Notes: generated by a model not told the origin, from the sequence alone. A stretch of DNA of 64,000 nt from Actinoplanes sp. TFC3 (GCF_001553785.1 NZ_LOJP01000001.1:732890-796889); one strand, 5' to 3'. Positions 18,765 to 28,740 are shown, numbered from the stretch's first letter. A program made the numbers and translations.

Positions 18765-19400
18765 TCAGTCGTGACGAACTGATCCGGTGGCGTACTGATC
18801 AAGGGCGGCTTGCAGTTGTTCGGCCAGCTCCGGTGCGACCACCGGGGCCGAGAAAATCTCCACTGACGCCTTGAGCATGCGGACCTGCCCGTTGGGTGAG
18901 GCCGGGTCCTCGTCCAGCGCCTGGGCGATCTGTTCGCGCATGAGCAGCATCCCGAGCTTCATGGCGCACAGCACCGCGGAGTACGCCCGCGGGTCGGCGG
19001 ACTTGCGCCCGGTCTTCTTCAACCAGCGCTCGCCCTCGTCGATCATCCGGAAGAACAGCGAGGTCCCGGTCGGCGAGCCGTCCATCGTCGAGCGGACCAC
19101 GTAGTTCTGCAGCCGCAGTGGCGCGGCGTTCATCACGTCGAGCAGATAGCCCTCATCGACCTGGGCCGAGGCCGCCATCATCGGCTCGCGCAGCCGGGTG
19201 AACTCGGCCAGCACATAGTCGTCGCAGGCGTCGCGCAGCCCCTCCTTGGACCCGAAGTGGTGACGCAGCAGCCCCGAGGACACCTCGGCGGCCTGCGCGA
19301 TGTCGCGGATCGACGTCTCCTTGACACCCCGCTCGGCGATGAGCGTGATCGCGGCTTCCCGGATGCGGGCGCGGGCGGTCAGATCCGGCGGGCTACTCAC
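18765..19400 (-). CDS. TetR-family regulator of the ABC exporter
   Basis: A 211-residue TetR protein. The N-terminal helix-turn-helix spans about residues 10-55 (AAITLIAERGVKETSIRDIA followed by LLRHHFGSKEGLRDA), and the C-terminal ligand-binding domain is of the common actinomycete type. A GTG at 19400 starts the protein. It is first in the exporter operon and most likely represses it until a toxic ligand binds; this is inference from position. Confidence 0.88.
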   Translation of the reverse strand: MSSPPDLTARARIREAAITLIAERGVKETSIRDIAQAAEVSSGLLRHHFGSKEGLRDACDDYVLAEFTRLREPMMAASAQVDEGYLLDVMNAAPLRLQNYVVRSTMDGSPTGTSLFFRMIDEGERWLKKTGRKSADPRAYSAVLCAMKLGMLLMREQIAQALDEDPASPNGQVRMLKASVEIFSAPVVAPELAEQLQAALDQYATGSVRHD

Positions 19401-19428
19401 ATGTGTAGGTTACTGCACAACTGTGTAG
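19398..19428. promoter_or_regulatory. Candidate TetR operator region
   Basis: The short upstream region has the perfect palindrome CACATGTG (19398-19405), which overlaps the GTG start, and two direct copies of TGTGTAG at 19403-19409 and 19422-19428, with CACAACTGTG between. Such AT-containing repeats next to a TetR start are plausible self-operators. Confidence 0.35.
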
Positions 19429-19443
19429 CTCATAACCCCGCGG

Positions 19444-22095
19444 TCAGGGTTCGCCGGGAGACTCTTGACCAATGGCGGAGAGCTCTTGATGTACAAGCAG
19501 GTCGAGCACCTGCTGCCGATACGCGATCAGGTCCCGGTTGAAGATGAGCAGGTCCAGGCCGGAGAAGCGAATCCAGACCGAAGGCTTCGCATCCGCCAGG
19601 GACGAGCAGTTAAGAGTTCGCGCCAGGGCGGTAATGACGTTGTTGTAGTGCTGCCGGAGGGCGATCGAGGCTCCCAGCCCAACCACCACCAGCAGGATCC
19701 CCCGCATCATCGTGGCAAGCGATGGCGGGCCCGCTTCGAGGAACAACCTGGTCAGCAGGTAAGTACCGGCGCAGTAGCCCAGGATGAGCGGAACAGAGCT
19801 GATGATCACGGCTTGAACAGGGGTGGCCGGCAGCAAACGCGCTCGCGTGGGGCGCACCTGACGCAAGGCCGCGACATGCGGGTACGTCTCAGCTTCGCCG
19901 CTTGCCCGGGGTGCTGCCGTCGCCACCGTCGTGGCATAGGTCAGCGCGCTGGGCCGGAGATCGCGGTACAGGGTGGTGAAGACGCCAAGGCCCTGGGACC
20001 AGGGAAAGAACCACCGACGCCGCTTGTTGATCTGGTCCACCCGGTGATCCAGCCCGAGCGCGTCGGCGTCCATGTCGACGAGCAGAGTGGCCACGGCGGG
20101 TTGCCGCAGAGCTGCTTCGCACAGCACGGCTGCCCACTTCTCGGCCCGCGCCGGCTCGGCATGCATCTGCTCGATCAGCATGGCCAGGAACGGCGGAAGC
20201 GCGGCGTTCTCGATGAGCAGGCCGGGGTGTTCGATCAGCAGGTCGACCGAGCAGGTCCGGGCCAGCCGGAAGGCGGCCGGGGCGTCGAACGCCGCATAGG
20301 AGCCGAAGATCGCGGTCAGCCGGGACCTGTCGCGCCCGACCAGCCGGCGGAAGACCTCTTCGAGGGGCAGGCGGCAGGGCTGGCCGTACATTTTCCGCCA
20401 CTCGTTCTCGTCGGCCAGGATGATGTTGAACAGGTGAAGGCGGCGCAGGAACGCCTCGTCCCAGTCGGAGGACTCGACGCTGAGCAGGCCCTCGGCCTCG
20501 TTGTCGGCGTACTCATCCCAGGCACTGTGGTCGTACCGGCGGGTCTCCAGGAAGCAATACCCGGCGAGCACCCGGTTCTTGGAGGCCCACACGTCGTCCA
20601 TGGCCTGCAGTTGCTGCACCGGCGCGAGCAGGCCCAAGGCGAAGGGGATCACCTCGACCAGCCGGGTGCTGGTGGTCGGCTGGCCGGCGAAGCTGGCGTG
20701 CAACTCCATCAGCTTCTGCCAGCCGTCGGCGCGAATCCGGATGCACTCGCGGGCGGCCAGGAACTCGCAGAAGGTCAGGTGGATGAACCGCAGCGACTCG
20801 CCGGGCTTCTCCACGGCGATGATGCCGGTCTCCTTGCACAGTTCGAGCAGCATCTGTTCGGCGGCCTCGGCCGTGGAGCAGCCGTGCACCTCGGTGGCCA
20901 ACTCGATCGCCCGCGACCAGGGAATGGAGTTCGAGGGCTGGTTCGGGTCGGTCAGGTTCTCATAGGCCAGCGGCCCGAGGACTTGCTCGCGTTGAGCCTG
21001 CAGCGCCGACTTGGCTGCGATGCCCAGTTGCCTGCTTCTGCGCGCGACCAGCAGCTCCTCGACGACATGGTTGTAGAAAGCGGTACGGGTGTCCGGTGCC
21101 CCGCTTCCCGATCCCTGATCGTTTGCCACATACATCGCCAGGATGAGCGGGTTGCTGCACATCTCCCGCAGGGTCGGGCGATCGGTGAGGTCGCCGTAGA
21201 TGCGGTTGGCCGAGGCCAGCGGGTCATGGGTGAACGGCCACTTGGTCAGGAAGGTGTAGACGTCGGCCGAGCTGAACCGCTTGACCCGGTACGTGGACTC
21301 GAAGTGCGCGTCGAAGTCGGCTCGGACCTGGTCGTGGAACTGGCTGCGCATCGTCAGCAGCAGCCGGCTCTTCACGCTGTCGTTCATCAGGCGTCTGCTC
21401 AAACCGGCGATGGCGAGCGAGATGGCCGGGTAACGTTCGCTGGGAACCTCGTCGAGGCCGTCGAGCAGGACGAGCAAACCCGAGCCGCGGCTGGCTGCCT
21501 CGAACAGCTCGTGCATCTCGTAGCCGTGCACGCTTTCCACTTTTGTCCGCAGCTCCGTCATCAGCCAGTCGGTGAGCTTGTCCGGACTGGACATTCGGCG
21601 CGGCGGTTTGAGCTGACGCAATTCCAGGATGATCGGTAAGCGTCCGCTCTTGGTGCGAAACGATTCTTCGCAGGCGTGCAGGAAAAGGTGTTTGACGAAG
21701 GTCGACTTGCCCGACCCCGGTTCGCCGACAATGCGGACCCGGCTCACATCATCACGCCAGATGTCGTCCGGGTGGTGCGCCGCCTTGGTGGTCGAGCTCT
21801 CCAGGGTCAGCGGTACGTACACCGTTTTTATGGTGAGGTTGGTGCCCCACCGGCCCGGAACGTGCAGCACCCGCGTCTCCGGGTTCTTGATCTGCACCCG
21901 GCAGTACGAGCGCAAACTCGTCAGGTCAGCCATGGAATGCCGGAAGAACCGCAGGAAGAGCCAAATTATCGGTTCCACTATCCGGCGCACGACCTCGCCG
22001 GTAACGGCTCGCACCCGGCGTCTGAGGTAAGCCAGGATGCCGACTGCCCCGAGGGTGATGGCAACGGTGGTGCTTATCGTCCGGATGGTGTCCAC
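19444..22095 (-). CDS. Membrane-tethered NACHT-domain NTPase
   Basis: An 883-residue STAND-class protein. A short N-terminal membrane segment lies at about residues 9-24 and a second hydrophobic stretch at 40-51. The NACHT NTPase follows: Walker A GEPGSGKST at 124-132, Walker B LLVLLDGLDE at 207-216, and the downstream helix SNPLILAMY at 314-322. The middle is a long helical region without evident repeats. Two strong hydrophobic segments lie near 765-825 (AVIISSVPLILGYCAGTYLL and GILLVVVGLGASIAL). NACHT proteins are ligand-sensing switches; some bacterial ones defend against phage. Here the effector is not recognisable and the membrane regions could be the output. The gene stands alone. Start is a GTG with a weak ribosome-binding site. 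Confidence 0.82.
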   Translation of the reverse strand: MDTIRTISTTVAITLGAVGILAYLRRRVRAVTGEVVRRIVEPIIWLFLRFFRHSMADLTSLRSYCRVQIKNPETRVLHVPGRWGTNLTIKTVYVPLTLESSTTKAAHHPDDIWRDDVSRVRIVGEPGSGKSTFVKHLFLHACEESFRTKSGRLPIILELRQLKPPRRMSSPDKLTDWLMTELRTKVESVHGYEMHELFEAASRGSGLLVLLDGLDEVPSERYPAISLAIAGLSRRLMNDSVKSRLLLTMRSQFHDQVRADFDAHFESTYRVKRFSSADVYTFLTKWPFTHDPLASANRIYGDLTDRPTLREMCSNPLILAMYVANDQGSGSGAPDTRTAFYNHVVEELLVARRSRQLGIAAKSALQAQREQVLGPLAYENLTDPNQPSNSIPWSRAIELATEVHGCSTAEAAEQMLLELCKETGIIAVEKPGESLRFIHLTFCEFLAARECIRIRADGWQKLMELHASFAGQPTTSTRLVEVIPFALGLLAPVQQLQAMDDVWASKNRVLAGYCFLETRRYDHSAWDEYADNEAEGLLSVESSDWDEAFLRRLHLFNIILADENEWRKMYGQPCRLPLEEVFRRLVGRDRSRLTAIFGSYAAFDAPAAFRLARTCSVDLLIEHPGLLIENAALPPFLAMLIEQMHAEPARAEKWAAVLCEAALRQPAVATLLVDMDADALGLDHRVDQINKRRRWFFPWSQGLGVFTTLYRDLRPSALTYATTVATAAPRASGEAETYPHVAALRQVRPTRARLLPATPVQAVIISSVPLILGYCAGTYLLTRLFLEAGPPSLATMMRGILLVVVGLGASIALRQHYNNVITALARTLNCSSLADAKPSVWIRFSGLDLLIFNRDLIAYRQQVLDLLVHQELSAIGQESPGEP

Positions 22096-22217
22096 AGCGG
22101 CGACCCACTTTCACGTCGGGGCTCACCAGGTGCTGAAGACTCTATTGATGGGCCAACCGGATTGATTGGCCCGGCCGACGCCAGCCGGTGCGATGAAGGG
22201 ACGCGGTTTTCCGCCGA

Positions 22218-24626
22218 TCATCGAGGCGATGGCGCCGTCATGGTGCCCGACGGCAACGCCAGCACCATCGTCAGTCCGCCGCCCGGCGTCTCCTCGGGCA
22301 CCAGCGTGCCGCCCATCGCCTCGGTCAGCCCGCGGGACAGCGCCAGCCCCAGCCCGACCCCGATGTGGTTGTCCCGGTCGCCGAGGCGCTGGAAGGGCAG
22401 GAACACGTCGTCCCACCGGTCCGCCGGGATTCCCGGGCCGTGGTCGATGACCCGGATCTGCACGCTGGGACCGAGCGCGCTCGCGGTGATCACCGGCGGG
22501 CGGTCCGGCGGGCTGAAGCGCAGTGCGTTGCCCAGCAGGTTGACCAGCACCCGTTCCAGCAACCCCGGGTCGGCGTGCAGGACCGGCAGGTCGTCGGGGA
22601 TGTGAGCGATAACGGTGCGGCCTTGCGGTCCCAGATCATCGAGCGCCCGCGGTACGACCTCCTCCGCCCCGATCGCCAGCAACGTCACCCCGAGCGCCCC
22701 GGCCTGCAACCGGCTCATGTCCAGCAGGTTGCTCACCAGCCGGTGCAGCCGGTCCAGGCTCTCGTCGGCGGTTTCGAGCAGCGCGGCCCGGTCCTCGTCG
22801 TCGAAGTCCACGTCGGCGCTGCGCAGGCTGGCCACCGAGGCTTTCGCCGAGGCCAGCGGGGTGCGCAGATCATGGCTGACCGCGGCCAGCAGCGCCGTCC
22901 GCATCCGGTCCGCCTCGGCGATCGGCTTGGCCGCAGCCGCCTCGGCAGCCAGTCGCTCCTGACGCAACGCCACCGCCGCCTGGGCTGCGAACGCCTCGAC
23001 GATGCGCCGATCGGAGGCTTCGAGCGGTCGCCCGTACAGCAGCATGATGAGGTCGTTGTCGACTTTGACCTCGCTCCCAACAGGACCGGAGGCGTTTCCC
23101 ACGCTCGCCACCACGGCACCGTCGGAGAGCAGGATTACCGCGTCGAGGGTGAAGGTCTCGCGCAGCCGTTCCAGCAACGCCATCAGCGGCCGCTCGCCCC
23201 GCAGGACGCTGCCCGCAACGGTGGCCAGCGTCTGCGCGTCGGCTCCGGCCTGCGCCGCCCGCCGGGTGCTGCGCGCAGCGGTGTCGACCACCCAGCTCAC
23301 CGCGAGCGCGACCACCACGAAGATCGCCAGCGCGAGCAGGTTGCTGCCCTCGGCGATGGCCAGGCGCCCGAACGGCGGGGTGAAGAACCAGTTCAGCAGC
23401 AGGAACCCGCCCACCGCGGCAAGCAGCGCGGACCAGAGTCCGCCGATCAGCGCGATGCCGACGACCGCGGCCAGGAACACCAGGATGTCGTTGGTCAGCG
23501 ACAACCCCGGACCGAGCTTGAGTGCGCCGGTCAGCGCGGGTAGCCCAGCGGCGACGGCGACCAGGCCGGCGATCCGGCGGCCCCGCGACAGCGCCGCCGG
23601 CATCCGGGTGCGCCGGCCCGTCGCGGCGCGCTCGTGCGGCACGAGGTGCACGTCGATCGTGCCGGACAGCGCGGTGGTCGTCACGCCCACGCCTGCACTG
23701 AGCAACTGCGCGAGCCTGCCCCGGCTGGAGGCTCCGAGCACGATCTGCGTGGCGTTGACCGCCCGCGCGAAGTCGAGCAGCGCTTGCGGCACGTCGGCGC
23801 CGGCCACCTGGTGGTATGAGCCGCCGAGGTCCTCGACCAGCACCCGTTGCCGGGCCAGTTGGGCGGGATCGGCGCCGATCAGCCCGTCGTTGCGGGTCAC
23901 GTGCACGGCCAGCAGATCCGCGCCCCTGCTGCGTGCGGCGATCCGGGCGGCCCGGCGGATCAGGGTCTCGCCCTCAGCACCCCCGGTCAGGGCCACCACG
24001 ATGCGTTCCCGGGTTTCCCAGGTCGCCTCGATCTTGTTGTCCGCGCGGTACCGGCCGAGTTGGTCCTCCACCTTGTCGGCCAGCCACAACAAGGCAAGTT
24101 CCCGAAGAGCGGTGAGGTTGCCCGTACGGAAATAGTTGCCCAGCGCCGCATCGACCTCCTCGGGCCGATAGACGTTGCCGTGCGCCAGCCGCCGCCGCAA
24201 CGCCTCCGGGGTCATGTCGACCAGCTCGACCTGCTCCGCGCCGCGCACCACCGCATCGGGTACGGTCTCGCGCGGCGCCACCCCGGTGATCTGCCTGACC
24301 ACGTCGGTCAGCGACACCAGATGCTGGACGTTCACCGTGCTGAGCACGTCGAACCCGGCCGCCAGCAGCCGCTCCACGTCGCGGTGGTGCCCGGCGAGCT
24401 CGTCGACGACGACGAGTTCCGGCTTGCGGGCCGGCACCGCGTCGAGGTCCACCCGCTCCAGGCCGTCGAGCATCGCCGCGGTGTGCGGGCGGCCGTGGGT
24501 TTCCACGACCGCCACCACCACATCCGTTCCCCGCGCGGCCCGGCGTTGCGCCTCCTGCAGCATCGCGTAGGTCTTACCGACCCCGGGCGCGGCGCCGAGG
24601 TAGATGCGCAACTGTCCGCGGGTCAT
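22218..24626 (-). CDS. KdpD-like sensor histidine kinase
   Basis: An 802-residue protein with the KdpD layout. The N-terminal KdpD domain has Walker A GAAPGVGKT at residues 11-19; then come a universal-stress-protein-like domain (about 220-345), four membrane helices of the DUF4118 type (about 355-455), a GAF-like region, HisKA with the phosphorylated His in AVSHDLRTPLAS near 580, and HATPase with GVGLGLALSRG near 760. It would sense potassium or ionic strength and phosphorylate a KdpE-type regulator. Neither kdpE nor kdpFABC is nearby. Its ATG shares one base with the stop of the upstream antiporter gene (TGATG), so it is co-translated with that transporter. Confidence 0.88.
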   Translation of the reverse strand: MTRGQLRIYLGAAPGVGKTYAMLQEAQRRAARGTDVVVAVVETHGRPHTAAMLDGLERVDLDAVPARKPELVVVDELAGHHRDVERLLAAGFDVLSTVNVQHLVSLTDVVRQITGVAPRETVPDAVVRGAEQVELVDMTPEALRRRLAHGNVYRPEEVDAALGNYFRTGNLTALRELALLWLADKVEDQLGRYRADNKIEATWETRERIVVALTGGAEGETLIRRAARIAARSRGADLLAVHVTRNDGLIGADPAQLARQRVLVEDLGGSYHQVAGADVPQALLDFARAVNATQIVLGASSRGRLAQLLSAGVGVTTTALSGTIDVHLVPHERAATGRRTRMPAALSRGRRIAGLVAVAAGLPALTGALKLGPGLSLTNDILVFLAAVVGIALIGGLWSALLAAVGGFLLLNWFFTPPFGRLAIAEGSNLLALAIFVVVALAVSWVVDTAARSTRRAAQAGADAQTLATVAGSVLRGERPLMALLERLRETFTLDAVILLSDGAVVASVGNASGPVGSEVKVDNDLIMLLYGRPLEASDRRIVEAFAAQAAVALRQERLAAEAAAAKPIAEADRMRTALLAAVSHDLRTPLASAKASVASLRSADVDFDDEDRAALLETADESLDRLHRLVSNLLDMSRLQAGALGVTLLAIGAEEVVPRALDDLGPQGRTVIAHIPDDLPVLHADPGLLERVLVNLLGNALRFSPPDRPPVITASALGPSVQIRVIDHGPGIPADRWDDVFLPFQRLGDRDNHIGVGLGLALSRGLTEAMGGTLVPEETPGGGLTMVLALPSGTMTAPSPR

Positions 24627-26266
24627 CAGCGCCGGTCCGGGAGCAGCCGTTCCTCGTGGTCCAGCTCGCGCTCCAGCACCCGCAGACCCTCGTCGGACAG
24701 TTGCCCGGCGTCGCGCCACCGCAGCAACTCGTCGCGCTGGGCGTCGATCACCGAGCGGCGTACCCGTAGCGCCGCCTCGTACTGCGAGGAAACCGGCAGC
24801 TCGTCGGAGTCCGCCGCGTCGAGCAGGTCGATGCGGCGCTGGTAGCGCTCCAGCCGGTGCCCGTACTGCTTGCGCATCGTCTCGATCGCATGGTCTTCGA
24901 CGTCGTCGTGCGGGTCCTGGTCGATCTCGTCGAGCCGGTCCATCGCCGCACGCACCGACGCCGCGCGGGCCTCGTTGCGCTCCCGGGCGTCGTCCGTCTC
25001 GTTCGCGCGCAGGCCCAGCAGGCGTACCAGTGGCGCGAACGACAAGCCCTGCCCGACCAGCGTGACGAGCACGACCGCAAAGGCACAGAACAGCAGCAGG
25101 TCGCGGTCGGGGAACGGCAGGCCCGCATCGGTGTGGGTGGGGATGGTGAAGACGGCCGCAAGCGTGATGACGCCGCGGGTTCCGGCCCAGCTCAAAGCGG
25201 TGATTTCCCGTACGTTCAAAGCCCGGTCAGCGCGCCCCGGACTGTCCGCCGGGTCCCCACCGAGCCGGGCATGCATCGACCTCGGCAGTACCTGGGTCAC
25301 TATCAGGAACAGCGGGCGCAGGAGCAGCGCAACACCGACGGAGATCGCCACCGCGATGACGATGGTCGACGTCTTGTACTCCGACAGGCCCTCGATCACC
25401 AGCGGTAGCTGCTGACCGATGAGCAGGAAGACCAGCCCCTCCAGCAGGAAGTCGACCAGCCGCCACACGGCGCTGACCTGCAGCCTGCTGGCGCCCGAGC
25501 TGAGCCGCGGGGTGTCGTGCCCGACGATCAGACCGGCCACGACCACCGCCAGCACGCCGGAGACGTACACGTGCTCGGCGAGCGTGTACGCCACGAACGG
25601 AGTGGCCAGCGAGATGGCGTTCGCAATCAGCGGGTCGCGCTGGATCGGGCGGGACGCGCGGGCCGCATAGGCGACCACGACACCAGCGATCACACCGCCA
25701 GCCGCGGAGATGACGAACTCGCCCACTGTGCTGGCGAACGAGAAGTGCCCGCCGATCGCCGCGGAGACCGCCACGCTCAGCAGGGTCAGGGCGGTGGCGT
25801 CGTTGAGCAGCCCCTCGCCCTGGATCAGCGTGATGATGTTGCGCGGCAGGCCGACCTTCTTGCCGACCGCCAGCGCGGCCACCGGGTCGGGCGGGGCGAC
25901 CGCAGCGCCCAGGGCGACCCCAGCGGCCATGGTGGCGCCGGCCACGAAGAAGTGGAAGCCCGCGCCGATGAGCAGGGCGGTGACCAGGACCAGCACCACG
26001 GACAGGCTGATCACGGTACGCAGGTTGTGCCGGATATCCAGCAGGGAGGAATCCAGCGCCGCGTTGTAGAGCAGCGGCGGCAGGATCAGGGTCAGGACTA
26101 TCTCGGGTTCGAGCTCGATGTTCGGGCCGGGCAGGACGGCGTACATGATCCCGATGAGGGTCAGAAGGGCGGCGGCGGGCAGCCCGGTGCGGTTGGCGAT
26201 CCACCGGACCGCCACCACCACCGCTACGCCCGCGAGGATGAACAGCAACGTCGTCTCGACACTCAC
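24626..26266 (-). CDS. Na+/H+ antiporter, CPA1/NhaP family
   Basis: A 546-residue monovalent cation/proton antiporter. About twelve membrane helices fill residues 5-410, with the ion-binding region AAVAPPDPVAALAVGKKVGLP and the family segment LIQGEGLLNDATALTLLSVAV. A cytosolic tail of roughly 120 charged residues follows and ends in ERLLPDRR. The GTG at 26266 is chosen because GGGAGA lies 8 bases upstream; longer starts would run through that site and lack membrane character. It is translationally coupled to the KdpD-like kinase, which suggests a joint role in cation or pH homeostasis. Confidence 0.88.
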   Translation of the reverse strand: MSVETTLLFILAGVAVVVAVRWIANRTGLPAAALLTLIGIMYAVLPGPNIELEPEIVLTLILPPLLYNAALDSSLLDIRHNLRTVISLSVVLVLVTALLIGAGFHFFVAGATMAAGVALGAAVAPPDPVAALAVGKKVGLPRNIITLIQGEGLLNDATALTLLSVAVSAAIGGHFSFASTVGEFVISAAGGVIAGVVVAYAARASRPIQRDPLIANAISLATPFVAYTLAEHVYVSGVLAVVVAGLIVGHDTPRLSSGASRLQVSAVWRLVDFLLEGLVFLLIGQQLPLVIEGLSEYKTSTIVIAVAISVGVALLLRPLFLIVTQVLPRSMHARLGGDPADSPGRADRALNVREITALSWAGTRGVITLAAVFTIPTHTDAGLPFPDRDLLLFCAFAVVLVTLVGQGLSFAPLVRLLGLRANETDDARERNEARAASVRAAMDRLDEIDQDPHDDVEDHAIETMRKQYGHRLERYQRRIDLLDAADSDELPVSSQYEAALRVRRSVIDAQRDELLRWRDAGQLSDEGLRVLERELDHEERLLPDRR

Positions 26267-26337
26267 CGAACCATTCTCCCGGATGAGCATGGCATTCGCG
26301 TTACGCTGGCCCCCTTTCGCGGCAGCAAAGGATCTTG

Positions 26338-28740
26338 ATGCGGCTTGTACGAGCAACGCTGGCGCTCGTGATGGCTTGCACGGCGCTGGCCGTCGCAGGG
26401 GGCACCGAGGACCAGATGGCTCCCGCTCAGCGCGCCGAGTCGCTGCTGCAGCGGATGACCCGCGCTGAGAAGCTGACCCTCATGCACGGCGGCGCGGCCT
26501 GCGGATATGTCGGTTGCGTGGACGGCGTCGACCGGCTGGGCATACCACCGCTGCGCCTGCAGGACGGCCCGACCGGCGTGGGCGGCGGGCTCACCGGCGT
26601 GACCCAGCTCCCGGCACCCGTAGCCGCGGCAGCCGTTTGGGATCCCGCCATGCTCAGCGCGTACGGCAAGGTGCTGGGCTCGGAGCAATGGGCCAAGGGC
26701 ACCGACGTGGTGCTCGCGCCCACGATCAACATCGTCCGGGACCCGCGCTGGGGGCGGGCGTTCGAGTCGCTGGGCGAGGATCCCTACCTGGCCGGCCAGG
26801 CGGCCGCAGCGGAGATTCGGGCAATCCAGGCCGAAGGCCCCATGGCGCAGGTCAAGCACTACGCGGTCTACAACCAGGAAACCGCGCGCAACACCGGGGA
26901 CAGCAACGCCACGGTCGATGAGCGGACGCTGCGCGAGATCTACCTGCCCGCTTTCGAGGACGCGATCGGAGCCGGGGCCGACTCGGTTATGTGCGGCTAC
27001 AACCCGGTCAACGGCGTCTTCCCGTGCGAGAACGGCTATCTGCAGCAGCGCATTCTGCGTGACGAACTCGGGTTCCGCGGCTTCGTCACCTCGGACTGGG
27101 ATGCCACCCATTCGACCTTGGCCTCGATCGCCAACGGACTCGACATGGAAATGCCCGGCGCGGAGTTCTATGGTCAGCCGCTTACCGATTCGGGGGTCGA
27201 CGTGGACGCGAACGCGCGCCGGATCCTGACCGCGATGGTCCGCCGGGGCCTGGTCGGCAAGGGGTCGCACGGCAGCCGCGAAGCACCGGTGACCTCGCAC
27301 GCCACGGTCGCCCGGCAGGTCGCTGAGCAGGGCAGCGTGCTGTTGAAGAACGATGCCGGGGTGCTGCCCGTGAACGCCGGCGTCCGCTCGATCGCGGTGC
27401 TCGGCAGCGGAGCCGGGACCAGCGTGCTCAGCCAGGGCGGCGGGAGTGCTCGCGTCGATCCGCCGTACGCCATCTCGCCCTTTCGGGGTTTGCAGGAGCG
27501 CGCCGGCACTCAGGCCTCGGTCACCTATCAGCCGGGGAACACGCGGGCCGATGGCGCTCTGCCCACCGTTTCGCTGCCGCTGACCGGCTCGATCTTTGCG
27601 AACACCGCGCTGAGCGGGCCGGCCATCGCCGCGCGCTCGGACACCGGGCTGGACGGCAACTGGCGTGGCGGCGATCCGGGCACCGGCGTCGCCTCGAACT
27701 GGTCGGCGCGCTGGACCGGCACCCTCACCGCGCCGGTCACCGGCACCTATACGTTCTCGCTGACCAACACCGACGGCGGGCGGCTGCTGCTCGGCGACCG
27801 CCTGCTGATTGACAACGGCTGGTCCGAGCGAGGGCTGACCTCGAAGCAGGCTTCCGTCACGCTGACGGCCGGCCAGCAGGAGCCGGTGACCATCAAGTTC
27901 GCCCAGTTCAGCGGCAACGCGGTGGTCAACCTCGGATGGACGCTGCCCGGGCAGAAGCTGCACGACGACGCGGTGAGAGCGGCGGCGGCAGCGGATCTGG
28001 CGGTCGTGGTGGTGGGCCGGTTCAGCACAGAAGGCGCCGACCTGCCGGGCATCGACCTGCCCGCGGATCAGAACAAGCTGGTCGAGGATGTGGCGTCGGC
28101 CAACCCCAACACGGTCGTGGTGGTCAACTCCGGGTCGGCGGTGACCATGCCGTGGGCTTCGCGCGTACGGGGAATCATCGAAGCCTGGTATCCGGGGCAG
28201 GAGTACGGCCACGCCCTCGCGGCCCTGCTCTTCGGCGACGTCAACTTCTCGGGCAAACTCCCCGTGACGTTCCCCCGCACGCTGGCCGACGTACCGGCCG
28301 CAGCTCCGGCTCGCTGGCCCGGCGGGCAGTATTCGGAAGGTCTGCAGGTCGGCTACCGCTGGTACGACGCCCGCGGCATCGAGCCCCTGTTCCCGTTCGG
28401 CTATGGGTTGTCCTACACCACGTTCGCCTACTCCGACCTGCGGGTTTCCGGACGCGAGGTCTCGTACACGATCACCAACACCGGGCAGCGCGCCGGCGAT
28501 GAGGTGGCCCAGGTCTACGTGCAGCAGCCCGCCTCCACCGGAGAGCCACCTCGCAACCTGCGCGGTTTTGCTCGGGTGTCGCTCAAACCCGGTGAGTCCC
28601 GGCGCGTGACCACAGTGCTGGACGAACGCAGCTTCCAGCACTGGGCCGGCGCCTGGGTGTCTACGAAGGGGACTCACACGGTTTTGGTTGGCTCGTCGTC
28701 GCGAACTCTGCCGCTGTCAGCCCAGGTGACTGTCTCGTAG
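26338..28740 (+). CDS. Secreted GH3 beta-glucosidase with PA14 insert
   Basis: An 800-residue glycoside hydrolase family 3 enzyme with a predicted signal peptide (MRLVRATLALVMACTALAVA). The catalytic (beta/alpha)8 domain shows GPTGVGGG, PRWGRAFESLGEDP and KHYAVYNQE; the nucleophile is the first Asp in FVTSDWDATHS, near residue 251. A PA14 carbohydrate-binding domain is inserted at about 434-540, and a fibronectin III-like domain closes the protein (about 700-795). It probably removes terminal beta-linked glucose or similar sugars outside the cell. ATG 26338 directly follows an in-frame TTG; the ribosome-binding site AAAGGA fits the ATG. It is divergent from the antiporter operon. Confidence 0.93.
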   Translation: MRLVRATLALVMACTALAVAGGTEDQMAPAQRAESLLQRMTRAEKLTLMHGGAACGYVGCVDGVDRLGIPPLRLQDGPTGVGGGLTGVTQLPAPVAAAAVWDPAMLSAYGKVLGSEQWAKGTDVVLAPTINIVRDPRWGRAFESLGEDPYLAGQAAAAEIRAIQAEGPMAQVKHYAVYNQETARNTGDSNATVDERTLREIYLPAFEDAIGAGADSVMCGYNPVNGVFPCENGYLQQRILRDELGFRGFVTSDWDATHSTLASIANGLDMEMPGAEFYGQPLTDSGVDVDANARRILTAMVRRGLVGKGSHGSREAPVTSHATVARQVAEQGSVLLKNDAGVLPVNAGVRSIAVLGSGAGTSVLSQGGGSARVDPPYAISPFRGLQERAGTQASVTYQPGNTRADGALPTVSLPLTGSIFANTALSGPAIAARSDTGLDGNWRGGDPGTGVASNWSARWTGTLTAPVTGTYTFSLTNTDGGRLLLGDRLLIDNGWSERGLTSKQASVTLTAGQQEPVTIKFAQFSGNAVVNLGWTLPGQKLHDDAVRAAAAADLAVVVVGRFSTEGADLPGIDLPADQNKLVEDVASANPNTVVVVNSGSAVTMPWASRVRGIIEAWYPGQEYGHALAALLFGDVNFSGKLPVTFPRTLADVPAAAPARWPGGQYSEGLQVGYRWYDARGIEPLFPFGYGLSYTTFAYSDLRVSGREVSYTITNTGQRAGDEVAQVYVQQPASTGEPPRNLRGFARVSLKPGESRRVTTVLDERSFQHWAGAWVSTKGTHTVLVGSSSRTLPLSAQVTVS

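Noticed and set aside
19465..21639. A 724-residue open frame on the plus strand
   Set aside because: It is the antisense shadow of the NACHT gene. The composition is Gln/Arg/Gly-rich without domains, as expected from GC-rich antisense frames.
26263..28677. An 804-residue open frame on the minus strand
   Set aside because: Antisense to the GH3 gene, whose catalytic and PA14 motifs are clear on the plus strand.
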